64,000 bases of DNA from Pohlia nutans. Taxonomy: Eukaryota > Streptophyta > Bryopsida > Bryales > Mniaceae. The stretch covers positions 932,501 to 996,500 of the forward strand of contig CM040089.1 in the NCBI GenBank assembly GCA_022496805.1. The letters are read 5' to 3'. A program made the translations under genes and the position numbers. The notes under the pieces were generated by a model. It was given only the letters and a program-made list of their open reading frames with translations. It was not told the origin of the DNA and made no database searches. This document shows, piece after piece, positions 23,080 through 33,583 of this stretch (positions within the stretch are counted from its first letter, which is position 1; each line of letters begins with the position of its first letter).

Positions 23080-23440
23080 CAGCCCAGCTGCACGGGGCAG
23101 CTGCACCCCTGCAGCTGCCTCGAAGCAGCCGCTTTGGGGCGGCTGCTTCCCAGCAGCTGCCTCAAGGCAGCTGCTTCGGGGCAGCTGTTGGGAGGCAGCT
23201 GCCCCGCTGGCCCGCCCGCCGCCAGCGGGACGGGGCGGGTCAGGGGCTAGCCGGCCCCGGCCTGGCCGGTTAGCCGGGCCAGGCCATGGGTAGCTGGCCC
23301 TTGCCAACCCCGCGGAGCTCCGCGGGGTTGGCAAGCGCGTCCTATGGGAGGACGCGCTTGAGTATCAAGCGTGCTTTTCAAATGCCATTCACGCCTTTCC
23401 CTATTTAACAACCCACCCCCCCCCCCCCCCCCCCACCCCC
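23080..23440. repeat. GC-rich palindrome cluster and poly-C tract
   Basis: An abrupt GC-rich island in AT-rich DNA. CAGCTGC-type repeats fill 23085-23210. A perfect 36-bp palindrome spans 23300-23335 (cttgccaaccccgcggag plus its mirror). It overlaps a second hairpin, 23332-23360, with 12-bp arms caagcgcgtcct/aggacgcgcttg and a 5-nt loop. A run of 19 C follows at ~23416-23434. The frames translated here are Pro/Gly/Ala-rich artefacts of composition. Confidence 0.9.
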
Positions 23441-24199
23441 CGTGGGGTCTCACTCTTGGATAGGACAAAGTAGGACAATTGCTTTAAAGTTAACCGGTTA
23501 AACTCCTTTACAAAAATGTGCATAACTTAAGCATAAAAACTCCAAATCACAAAATTCTTTTTGGAGGTGAAAGATTGCTTGATTGTGAAAATTTTCTTTG
23601 TTGATCAATGTTCAAAATAAGTTGATCTACTATGCACAATTGAGCCTCGAAAGTCTGATCACAACACATTTTCTTATTATTCAACTCATGCACATTCTTC
23701 ACTACCTTACTGAAATTTGTCCATATCTCATTCAAAAAAACTTCAAATCACAAAATTGTTTTTGGACGTGGAAGATGACTTGGCCTTCTAACATTTCTTA
23801 GTTAAAAACATTTTAAAATAAAATCATTTTCTATGCTCAATAGTGCACCGAATTCTACTGAAAAATATGTAGGGAGAATTCACATGGGCTTGCAAGATCT
23901 TCTTATCCCATATTATTTGGGAAGGACTTAAAATGAATTCGATCACAAGACCAATTCTTTCTTCTTCCAAATCTCACACTTAATCACTCATAATATTAAG
24001 ATGGGTAAAAATTGGTAATTTTTCATCATTCTGGCAATTTTAAAAAAGAATTTATGTGAAATTCAGCAAAAACAACTTATAATTTCCAAAAAACTTCAGC
24101 ATGATCTATTTATGCGTTTCATTCAATACCGGTATATAAGTTTTATCACATATGTAAAACTATGATGATAAGGAGATTTTAATTGTCATATTGATGAAT

Positions 24200-25200
24200 T
24201 TTACAGAGCATTGGTTTTCATTTTTTATACGTAGCAACAAATTCAACACATGCTTCTTTGTAGAAATAAAATGACAACCTTATTGTAATCATTTTGTATA
24301 TCCTTCACATTACTACATAATTTTATTTATTTTCACTTCAATTTAGATGATCTCATTTAGTATATAGAATTTACAATCAACTTTATCAATATTGAATATT
24401 GTTTTCTTTCCAACAATGCTAAATGATTTAATATTGTATTCTTGTTTTTAGAATACCCTAAAACATTAAAAAAAATCAAAGTTAAAATGAAAAAATAAAA
24501 TAGATCAAAGTTTAATTTGATATTTTAAAATCCTATTCAAGATCAATTTAATTATTTAAGGAAATTTTATTTGATTTACAAATTCAATTAAAAACAAAAT
24601 TTTCACTTTAAACACTAACAAAGTTGTTTTTTGTTATTTTCTTTTTAAAATTAAAGATCACTATAATTTTTTTATGTTTGACTTATAGAAAACAACTAGT
24701 GTGGCTGTGTGATGTGATTTAGCCACGCTTTTGCTTTTTATTTTCTTTTTAGATTCATTTATCCATAATATTATTTTAATTTATGGTGAGGAAATTTGAT
24801 TAAGAATCCATAACTTTTGCACCATAGATCCAAAAGCTACAAAATGACTTTGTTGCATGCCTACTCATAGAGAGCTTTTTGACGATGCCAAGAATGACAT
24901 CAAAAACTTCCAATTTTAATTTTTTCATAATTTACTTCAATTTGTGATGTCAAAAATCACTCAAAAATTTAAAAAAACTCTCACAATGTACCTCTAAATG
25001 CAACAAAATGACTTTGATGCACCTCTCCTCGTCAAGAGCTTTCCAACGGTACCAAAAACGTGACCAGCGAACGCACGGTCAAAGAGATCTCAACGCTTAA
25101 TTATATATTTTTCTCATTTTTCCTCCTCCCCCTCCTTTTCCTTTTTTCCCTCCCCCTCCCCCTCTTTTTGCCTTTTTAGCTTAGAGTAGGTCCCGGCGGC
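24200..25200. repeat. Dispersed AT-rich repeat, inverted copy at 55550-56490
   Basis: Matches 55550-56490 in inverted orientation over ~900 bp. Shared features are a polypurine/polypyrimidine tract (ccctccccctcccc at 25150; its purine complement at 55560-55610) and blocks such as caacttccaattttaatttt-like text and agcattggaaagaaaac-like text. Non-coding in both. It ends at a C-run and CA repeat (25201-25225). Probably a decayed transposon or a fragment of the 7.5-kb element family. Confidence 0.75.
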
Positions 25201-25689
25201 CCCCCCCCCCCCCTCACACACACACTCTTAAAGGTCAAATTTGATATCTTACCCCTGAAAGGTATGCTCTCACTACTCTTCTTTTTTTGAAAATGACACT
25301 AGTTAGGGTTGTAATGCTCTATATATGCATTGTACGACGTACAAATACTATTGTTTTGACCAAAAAATTTAAAAATGCATTTGTAGGATGATTTTAATCT
25401 TGTTTTCTTTAATTCTTTGTAGGTTTGTTTTTTTGGTGTGAGCATCGTGGCACATCATAAGTCGAGGTATGCATTATTTTCAAATAAATTGTATATTTTC
25501 AAATTGTTTCATTTATATGTCGATTTCATAAAGAATCATTTGATCTTATCCTAGATTACACGTAGTTATGTACAACGGCATTTGAAACACCGAATTTGGA
25601 ACGAACATATACGCATCAACAACTATATTTAACATATTTTGTCCTAGGAACTCAAAATGCTCATAAATTTCTGTAAATAAAAGAAACTC

Positions 25690-26905
25690 CACGTTAGAGC
25701 CTGTAGAAGGGTACCTAAATTTCATGTTGGATTTCGACATTAACTGTTAAAAGTTGCTAAATTTAGCAACATTTGGCATAAATGTTCAAATTCAATGTAG
25801 ATTTCTGCAATTTGAAAGACAAAATATTCGATAGGATTCCTAGAGATTAGGGGCACCTAAATTTCATGTAGGGTTCCTCGATTTATTGTCACAAGATGCT
25901 AAATTTAACAGAGTTTGCCATAAATTATTAATTTCGACGTAGAATTTCGCAATTCAAAAGACAAAAAACTTGTTGGTGCTCCTAGAGGTTAGAGGCACCT
26001 AAATTTCATTTTGGGTTCCCCGATTCACTGTCACACGCTGCTAAATTTAGCAAATTTTGCTACTAATTCTCAAATTCGAGGTAGAATTTGGCAATTTGAA
26101 AGTCTAAAATTTCGTTAGGCCCCCTGGAGGTTAGGGGCACCCAAATTATATGTTGGGTTCCCAAATTTAAAGTTACTACCTGCTAAATTTAGCAAATTTT
26201 AACGTAAATGCTGAAATTTGATGTATTTTTCATTAATTTGAAAGACAAAAAATTCGTTGGAGATCCTAAGGGTTAGGGGCACCCAAATTTCATGTTGGGT
26301 TCCCAAAATTAAAGTCTCAAGCTGCTAAATTTAGCAACTTTTTGCATAAATGCTCAAATTTGACTTAATTTTCCACAATTTGAAGGACAATAAATTCGCT
26401 AGGGGTTGTAGAGGTTAGGGGCACCCAAATTTCATGTTGGGTTCCCAAAATTAAAGTCTCAAGCTGCTAAATTTAGCAACTTTTTGCATAAATGCTCAAA
26501 TTTGATTTAATTTTCCACAATTTGAAGGACAATAAATTTGCTAGGGCTTGTAGAGGTTAGGGTCATCCGAATTTCATGTTGGGTTTCCAAAATTAAAATC
26601 ACAAGCTGCTAAATTTAGCAACTTTTTGCATAAATGCTCAAATTTGACTTAATTTTCCACAATGTGAAGGACAAAAAATTCGCTAGGGGTTGTAGAGGTT
26701 AGGGGCACCCAAATTTCATGTTGGGTTTCCAAAATTAAAGTCACAAGCTGCTAAATTTAGCAAATTTTTGCATAAATGCTCAAATTTGACTTAATTTTCC
26801 ACAATTTGAAGGACAAAAAATTCGCTAGGGCTTGTAGAGGTTAGGGGCACCGAGATTTCATGTTGGGTTCCCAAAATTAAAGTCTCAAGCTGCTAAATTG
26901 TAAAG
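25690..26905. repeat. Tandem array, ~142-bp unit, about 8.5 copies
   Basis: Each unit contains gaggttaggggcacccaaat, tttcatgttgggttcc, the palindrome TGCTAAATTTAGCA, tttgcataaatgctcaaatt and tttgaaggacaa. Unit starts are near 25698, 25837, 25977, 26117, 26257, 26401, 26543, 26684 and 26827 (partial). The first units are diverged while the last four are nearly identical, so expansion was recent on the right-hand side. Confidence 0.93.
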
Positions 26906-27459
26906 TTGAGTTTGGAGATGTATTGTCAAAAGGTGGCAACTATAGCAGATTTTGCCTATTGAACATAAATTATGTATCAATCGAATGTAGAGGCTTCTTA
27001 TTTTGTTAGTGTAAGAAGTAAATTATAGAATGTGATAATTGTTGCTGGAGTGGATTAAATAGTAAATGTAGAAGGTTTTATAAAAATGTAAAAGACATTA
27101 CTTTAGAGGAAAATAAAGGACTTTTTTTTTCAATTTTTGAAGTTCTTTTATTTTTTTATAATAGATATCTTTTAATTTGGAGAACTAATTTTTTTTTTAC
27201 TTGAATGTGAAATAATGGGATTAAAAAGGCATGTAGGAAATGCATATAATCAAACTAGAAGGCTATTAATTTATATTATTTGAAATCACACTTATTATGT
27301 TTTATATATTGTGATTATATTCAGTTGTTTTCAGTAAGATTTTTTTTGGATTCTATAAATCTCCTAAGGTGATTATTTGAACGCATGTCAATATTGACCA
27401 ATGTTCAACACAATCTAAAGGCTTGAAGTAGTATTTGTGTTTTGATTTGTTTTCTTTGT

Positions 27460-27877
27460 ACAGTTATGGCGCTTAAGACTCTAAACCAGTGGAAAGAGCA
27501 TGGATGGTGGATTGAGGCCGAAAATTCACTCAAACCCATGTTGTGGATCACAGCGCAGACCATACTAGAGGGACGACGTTGGGCAATGTTAGGTACAGTG
27601 TTTGGGCAGATACTATCTATCGGTACCGCACCGTACGATGTCTTGGTATTCTTTGTGACAGTGTTGAAAAGTGTTAGAGGGTGACTTGAACGCGGGTAGC
27701 ATTCCTTCTCCGGTGGCGGAAGCCATGGTCACGAGAGCATTGGATTATGCTAATCCTGGAACCCCTTCAGAGATTAGAGCACTAATCAGGGAGCAGCAGT
27801 TGGAGACCGAAACAGGAGAGGAGGTAGAAACTCAGTCCTCTCATGTGATTCCTGAGACCCAAGAGATGGAGCAGTAG
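27460..27877 (+). CDS. Unrecognised open frames near the right end of the 7.5-kb element
   Basis: After a plausible acceptor (TTTGTACAG) a frame from ATG 27466 reads LKTLNQWKEHGWWIEAENSL, then RRWAMLGTVFGQILSIGTAP and stops at ~27684. An overlapping frame to 27877 reads GSIPSPVAEAMVTRALDYA, PGTPSEIRALIREQQLETE and ends in an acidic Gln-rich tail. A frameshift or unspotted splice may join them. I recognise no family; an accessory protein of the element is the simplest guess. Confidence 0.35.
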
Positions 27878-28214
27878 TACAGATTGGGAAAGTACTGTAG
27901 GTGGAACCCTTTGATGTAGTAGGATAGTGCAAATATTATTTACTTTGTAGTGCGTGCCTTCATTTATATATGGAATGAAGCGTTTTGTTTTGATTTTCTA
28001 TTGGATAGTAATAAAACAATATTGCACATTATGTTTGATTTTCTTTTAATACATGGCAAATTTGATATGAATGAATGTGTTGTTGTCATTTTGAAAATGA
28101 AAATATATGAAATTTTAGGGGAGTAAAAATTCAAAATAGTGCAAATTTTGCACCATTGTGGCTATCGGACAATGCACTTGGCCAAGTGCAAAAATTCCTA
28201 ATTCAGTGTTTTAC

Positions 28215-28521
28215 CCTACACAAATCAACCATGAGCCATCTGGGACTGTCGGATCCGACAATTGAAAACTGTCACTTGACAAGTCCTCAACTGTGTTAAC
28301 ATGTCCTAAATGTGACTGCTTTTCTTTCTTACTTTTGGGATTTCGAGCATTCTTACCTCTTTTAATATCAATTTCTCTAATATCACATGTTTTGTTCTCT
28401 TAGTAAACGAAGGGAATGGATTCACCCAATTTGTATACACTTTGTTGTTCCAAAAGAAGTTGTGATAATAGGGAGTTGGACAACAATGGAAGCATTTGTC
28501 TGACTGACTTTAGTGACTCTT
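28215..28521. other. Spacer between two transposons
   Basis: AT-rich; no gene or repeat recognised. Confidence 0.4.
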
Positions 28522-28525
28522 TTAA

Positions 28526-29337
28526 CCCCTAAAGGTCCCTAGCTTTTTTGGGCTTAAAATCATCATCGCTTTTGATGTGTTATAGGTCTAAATGTAAGTG
28601 AGGTATAGAAATCTCAACCGTACAATCTTGTAACATACATGTTGTAGATCATGTAGATCAATTTTGGGGTCATTTGGCCATATAGATTGCAAGATCATAG
28701 TGTTTTAGTGCTAAAAAAGGATGCTGAAATTTTCCTAGCAACACAATTAGAGGTGAAATTCGTTTTCAAAATTACTCAAATGAAAAAACGTTGAACTAAA
28801 AATTTGTTCAAAATCATCATATAAACACATTAGTACCAAAAAATCCTCATGAAAAAAAAATTAATGTGCCCTAAAATGGCCTTGCAATGTCAAAAAGTAG
28901 CCCGAAAAGTGACCCATTTGAACCAAAAAGCAAAAAGTGTCCAAACTAGACCCGTGCACTAAAATGACTCCCAAACATTCATAACAACATGGATTGACCT
29001 GAAAATTTTACCATGATAACTAGACTTCAAGGGGAATTCAACCCAACAAGTTTGATTGAAAACGGACTTGGGATGAAGGAGATACAAGCCCCCAAAGTTA
29101 CTGCCATCAAAATTCACAGAACTGTCCAAAAAAAAAACATACCTACTTTCAAATGATCACCAAAAATTCAATTCATCTCGGATTGATCTGAAATTTTTAC
29201 CACACATTCCATACATCATGCGGGGAGTTGTTTCAAAATTTCAGCAAAATTGGACACGTTTTGCAAAAGTTACAGCTCTTCGAAGGTGACTGTACCCCCA
29301 AAAACGTCCATAATATGGACGCCGGGACGCTTAGGGG
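28526..29337. mobile_element. TTAA-flanked element, class C (812 bp)
   Basis: Ends CCCCTAAAGGTCCC and GGGACGCTTAGGGG are flanked by TTAA at 28522-28525 and 29338-29341. Near the right end is the perfect palindrome CGTCCATAATATGGACG. The element at 44112-44916 is an inverted copy over its whole length. It contains no open frame of note, so it is non-autonomous. Confidence 0.93.
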
Positions 29338-29341
29338 TTAA

Positions 29342-30225
29342 TCTCACTTTTAGATGCAACAATATCAATTGATTGTTACATTGTTATAGAGTTTTGTGTA
29401 ATCATGTGCATATTGGATGCCTAAACTGTGAAAATAAACTAGATTGGTGTGTACATCAAATTTGTAAATAATAGTAATTAGGATTGTGTAAATCTGTTTT
29501 CAGGTGGCATGAGGATTAGTGGTGGATCTTCCTCTTTGGTTGATTCAAGACCTAGTTCAAGACCTAGTTCAATGACAACTTGTACATGTGAAGTTTCCCG
29601 CTTTATTTAATGCATTGTATGTTGTTTATTTAGGGTTTAGATGTCATGAGAACAAGATATTGCCATTTCATTCTGCGATTTGTATTTTCTTGACGCTATG
29701 GAAAACCAATGCTGGAAGCGAGTTGCTAGTATAAGTTACCGGTTGGTCCGGTCATCTCCAAGAACTACACCCGAACATCAATCTTTCGGATTCAATCATT
29801 GTTGTTGTATTTTGTTTTAGAACACCATTTTTTGTTAGCATCTAGATACAATACATCTTTGTAGGCCTTTAAAATTTCAAACGCTAATTATAGTTTTAGA
29901 ATTTATGAGAACTTTTGCAGTGAATGACCTGTTGATTTTGCTCAAAAATTTCAGAAAACAACTCATGATCAAACATTATAATTATGTAATCCATATGGTA
30001 GATTGTCTTGAAAATTGATATACATTCTCATAACTAAGTTGTCTTGGAGCTCCAACGGTGAAGTTTTCTACATGAACACCAATTGAGATATATAGTTGCG
30101 TTCTTAAAAGCATCTCAAAAAGTGAAAATATTTCAAGGATGAGCATGGTCGTTTAGGGGTTATGAGGTGGCAAACCTGCTATGGTACACGGTAAAGGAAA
30201 CTGAAATGTGCAGAGCCGCAGACCT
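29342..30225. other. Intergenic, with an isolated TTAGGGGTTA end at 30140-30157
   Basis: cgtttaggggttatgagg at 30140 looks like the right end of another TTAA-type element whose left end I could not place. Otherwise AT-rich with no recognisable gene. The last part is the upstream region of the GOS1 gene. Confidence 0.45.
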
Positions 30226-30254
30226 CCGTCCGTTCGTCCGTCCGTCCGTCCGTC
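30226..30254. repeat. (TCCG)n microsatellite upstream of GOS1
   Basis: About seven TCCG-like units about 400 bp before the GOS1 ATG, in a locally GC-richer stretch that is probably promoter or 5' UTR. Confidence 0.85.
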
Positions 30255-30650
30255 AACTGATTCTCATCCATCCATTACACCCACATCGTTCATCCACCTC
30301 TCCTCTGCCTCCTCTAGTCCTCTGTCTTTCCCATTCGCCCGGGTTTGGTCAACTGCTGCCCTCGTGCGCAATGCGATGCCCATCGCCTGAAGAAGCGATC
30401 GATCATCGTCGGACGGATTTGCGAACCTGAGCACTCAATCCACGACAAATTCCTCCGATCCGCCTGAGCAGGAACCCTCTTTCGAATTTCGAGGAACCCC
30501 CTTGCCAAGGCCACTCGAGAGGACGTAGCGAGACGAATCGGCGTGGCTGGGCTTTGCCTTATTTCTGCCTCTCGTTGCGAGGAATTTGCAGATTCTTTGG
30601 AGGGTAAGCACTAGATCAGAAAGGTCCCCGGGGAGCTTGGCCGGCGAGCG

Positions 30651-32410
30651 ATGGCGTTGGGAGCTGGATGGACTCCACACGCGGCTGGCAGCGTGGGTTG
30701 GGATGACCTCCGGAAGCAGGTATATATGCTGTACCTCAATCAGACCACACTCGTATGAATGAATTCTCCGTGCATTGATGTTATTGCCACAGCAGGATTT
30801 GAAATTTTCATGGCTTGGAATCGCTCAAAGCTATCTCCACCAGAACTCCGATGAGGGTTTTCAACAAGTGATGTACTTCACTCTCTGCTTCTGCGATTTT
30901 TTCAATCTCCTAACATCTCTCTTGAGTAGTAATTTTCATATGTGCTGCGGCTTCCTGACTCAAGTTCGAAACATCCGCAAGCGTGAATAGGGTTTGCATT
31001 ACAGAAACCCCATTTTGGGTCTAATTTTGTTTTTAGCAGTTTGGAGCACATCGTATGAGGGCTCTCTTTTGTTCAATTTTATTGACCAACATTTTGTAAT
31101 GTTCTTCATTGATTCTGTTCTTATAAATTTGGCGCCATCTGAATTATCGATTTTTCATCATTTGGAAACCATGAATCCGTGGTTTTTTAGAGGTAAAACA
31201 CTATGGATCCGTTGGATTATTTTGGGGACGAGTGACTAATGTGAGGTGTGCGGTCACGTGCAGGCGAGGAGGCTAGAAAGTGAGCTGGATGTGAAACTTG
31301 CTTCGTTTCGGAGAGGTCAGATTGACCCCACAGTGGAGGGCCAAAGGGATGGTAACGAGGCGGAGATTGAAAGATTGTTGCAGCATTTGAACGACGTGAA
31401 TGTGCAAATGCAGAACTGGGTGTCGAGTGCAGGCTCGGACGTTCTCTCTCACACCCTTGCACGGCACCAAAATATTTTGCATGAATTGAGTCAGGTGAGA
31501 TGACTACGTGAATTTTAGCCCTGAAAGTTGGTGACAGCCCGATTAGAACGAGGTTAGGTTCATAAGCTTTCCATTTAGGTCTTCTCGGTGCAATGATGCC
31601 TGTTTAGATAGTTACCGAGAGATGCTTTTACTGACTGGCCTTCGTATGCTTTCTCTTAGGAATTTGCGAGGATACGCGTGAGTACGAAAGCAATTCGAGA
31701 ACACGCAGAGCTTTTGCAATACTTTGGGGGCACTGATGACAGTAAGAGCTTTTTGGATGACCGAGGTACTGGAGTGCAATCTCTATTGCGCGAGCAAGCA
31801 ACCATTAACAGAAGTACAGCCCAGGTACATTATAGAGTATCATATATGACCTCTTGCTTGGTATATATCAGGGCTCTTTGCTCCTCAATGGCATTCTTAT
31901 GCAGTTTCTTATGCTGTTACACCGTGATCATTTACAACCTGTTTCTCTGCACTGGGTTGCGTTTTGGACCTACTTTATGGAAACCTTGACGTTATTAGGG
32001 TTTTTCTGTGCAGATTGATTCCGTGATAGGTCATGCTCAGGAGGCGTACACCGCCTTGAGGTATCAGCGGACTACCTTCGGAGATATAACCTCCAAGATT
32101 GGCGCTCTTGGCAATAGAATACCCTCGGTAAGATTTGTTATCTCTGGAAACTTTTCACTTTGTCAAAATATTGAATTAATACAAGCCATGATTGATTTTC
32201 ATAAAATTCAGTGTTGGATGAAGCTTCTTCATAGTGGATGGAGCCAAAAGGCAGTCCCAATGATGGCTACTGAATGTTATGTTGATCTTGCTGCAGGTGA
32301 ATAAAGTGTTGACTGCCATTCGGCGTCGGAAGTCTCGTGATACGCTCATAGTCGGGGCGGTGACATCTCTTTGCTTTATTTTGCTTCTCCTTTACTGGCT
32401 CGCCAAGTGA
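30651..32410 (+). CDS. GOS12: Golgi Qb-SNARE GOS1/GOS28 homologue (plant GOS12-like)
   Basis: Five exons, 30651-30719, 31264-31494, 31660-31824, 32014-32127 and 32297-32410, all phase 0 with GT-AG borders, give 230 residues. It starts with a short region ending WDDLRKQ, then the N-terminal helices (RRLESELDVKLASFRRG, IERLLQHLNDVN, HTLARHQNILHELSQ). The SNARE helix follows with the zero-layer Gln near TALRYQRTTFGDI. IRRRKSRDTLIVGAVTS leads into one C-terminal membrane anchor (LCFILLLLYWLAK), typical of tail-anchored SNAREs. GOS1 proteins act in traffic within and to the Golgi, pairing with Sed5/Ykt6-type partners. Length and exon pattern look complete. Intron 1 contains a decayed class A MITE, and the 3' end was duplicated downstream (33990-34660). 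Confidence 0.96.
31003..31200. mobile_element. Decayed class A MITE in GOS1 intron 1
   Basis: The interior matches the MITEs at 6669 and 10985 (aatgttcttcattgattctg, gccatctgaattatcg and ttttcatcatttggaaacca correspond to conserved blocks). The left end is reduced to aaaccccattttgggtct and the right to ttttttagaggtaaaac; TTAA flanks are lost. It is thus an old insertion. Confidence 0.65.
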
Positions 32411-33320
32411 TTCAAGCTCTGCATACAGTCCATCATTAGGGATTGAATCCTCACACGGTAGCTCTGCTCTGGTGGTCAAGCACAGAATGAAATCGTCGGC
32501 AAATTCTTCCGTCTGCCACAACTGGCCGGAGAGTGTTGATGTCATCCATCGAAACCCGGTTGTGCTTATCCCTGGCTGGATTTTGACCTGTTCAAAATCG
32601 AAGCAACTTCTTGTAGATTGAGATTGTGGCTTTCAATGTAGCTTAGCTGGCGTCTCCGGCACCTCCATAGCTTCACCTTGCTTTGTAGAATTGAGAAGAG
32701 ATTCTTTGATATCTGTAGTCCGTTGCAGCTTTCTATGGCACAAGTGACGATCAATTGAAGGGCAGACTCAAGAAAGTTTAGGCCCCTTGTGAACTCGAGT
32801 CAGTCTGTAATTGTCTCGACGATGTGCAAAAAGTTGATGTTTCCCTGCGATCAATCGTTTAGTCCTGGCAAAGTGAGTCATATGGCTTGAATTGCTGAAT
32901 CTCCGTGGTCTTGCACTAGAACTGTGGAACTTTGGAGGAAGATTTCATTGATGTGAAGATTTTAAGCATACTAAGCGAACCATTTTGCATGGGTCTATTA
33001 ATTCCCTGTGGATTGAAAAGTCACTCATGATTCTGTTATATCACCTCTTTGATAACCAACGTACATGAGTTCAGAAATTGACATTTAGAAAGTATCCAAT
33101 CACATGTGTACACAATATCAAATATTGGAGATATTAGGGTTAACTTTATTTGGAGGACTTTTTGATTAACTTTATTGGATTGTGATAATAAAGAGTTTAT
33201 GGTGTACAATACGAGTGTCGTGTGAATACACGAGTTGGAAGAAAGGGAATACGTTTAGGTTCTATTGATCACATTCAAAAGATTTTGTGCTCTTGCTGCT
33301 TGGTGAACAGTGCCCGGGGA
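32411..33320. other. 3' UTR and flank of GOS1 (source of the downstream duplicate)
   Basis: Sequence after the GOS1 stop codon. About 32411-32640 and 32664-32760 have close copies at 34028-34230 and 34508-34610. No second gene seen. Confidence 0.6.
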
Positions 33321-33573
33321 TGCACTCTACATTATAATTGAGAATCACGTGCGTTCACGACCCCTTCTAAAAATCCCCTTGTATACAAGAGGTTATATGT
33401 CTAAGTGCCTTTGTACACAAATATATTTTGTTTTAAATATATGTTTAATGTAAGCATACGTGAATATTTTGAGTTCTAAATGTGTTAATTGTATGTATTC
33501 ATAATACGACAGTGTTCAAATCAATACCCCTTTTGTGCACTCACGTATACTCATACGTGTTTAGTACAGTGCA
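33321..33573. mobile_element. MITE with TGCACT ends, inverted copy of 19091-19345
   Basis: Ends tgcactctacattata and tagtacagtgca are flanked by CCCGGGG on both sides (33313-33319 and 33576-33582), a likely 7- to 8-bp target duplication of hAT type. The interior is shared with the copy in the CACTA element. It abuts the broken BLOS2 copy. Confidence 0.75.
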
Positions 33574-33583
33574 GCCCCGGGGG

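Larger units (their letters stand above)
20746..28210. mobile_element. 7.5-kb inverted-repeat element carrying menB exons, a palindrome island and a tandem array
   Basis: The first ~32 bp, AACACTGAATTAGGAATTTT then tgcacttggcca, are repeated inverted at the other end (28179-28210). TTAC directly flanks both sides (20742-20745 and 28211-28214), a possible 4-bp target duplication. The right end has an extra palindrome, cacttggccaagtg. Interior, left to right: an unrecognised minus-strand frame, three exons of menB, a GC-rich palindrome cluster, AT-rich DNA shared with 55550-56490, a ~142-bp tandem array and an unrecognised plus-strand frame near the right end. No transposase domain could be recognised, so the superfamily is open. 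That it moves as one unit is inferred from the matched ends and flanks. Confidence 0.75.

Noticed and set aside
23008..23468. Pro/Ala/Gly-rich proteins on the minus strand
   Set aside because: They are translations of CAGCTGC palindromes and C runs; no start context, splice sites or domain.
25690..26905. CRISPR-like array
   Set aside because: Units are contiguous ~142-bp tandem copies without constant repeats and variable spacers, in a plant nuclear context.
20746..28210. CACTA superfamily for the 7.5-kb element because its ends contain CACTG
   Set aside because: No 3-bp duplication fits (CAA versus TTT when starting at CACTG), no TGACTA-type subterminal arrays and no tnp2 or DUF4216 similarity were seen. 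TTAC fits both flanks if the end starts at AACACTG.
30167..30514. Short proteins over the TCCG microsatellite
   Set aside because: Repeats of Arg/Pro/Ser come from the microsatellite; the region is the GOS1 leader.
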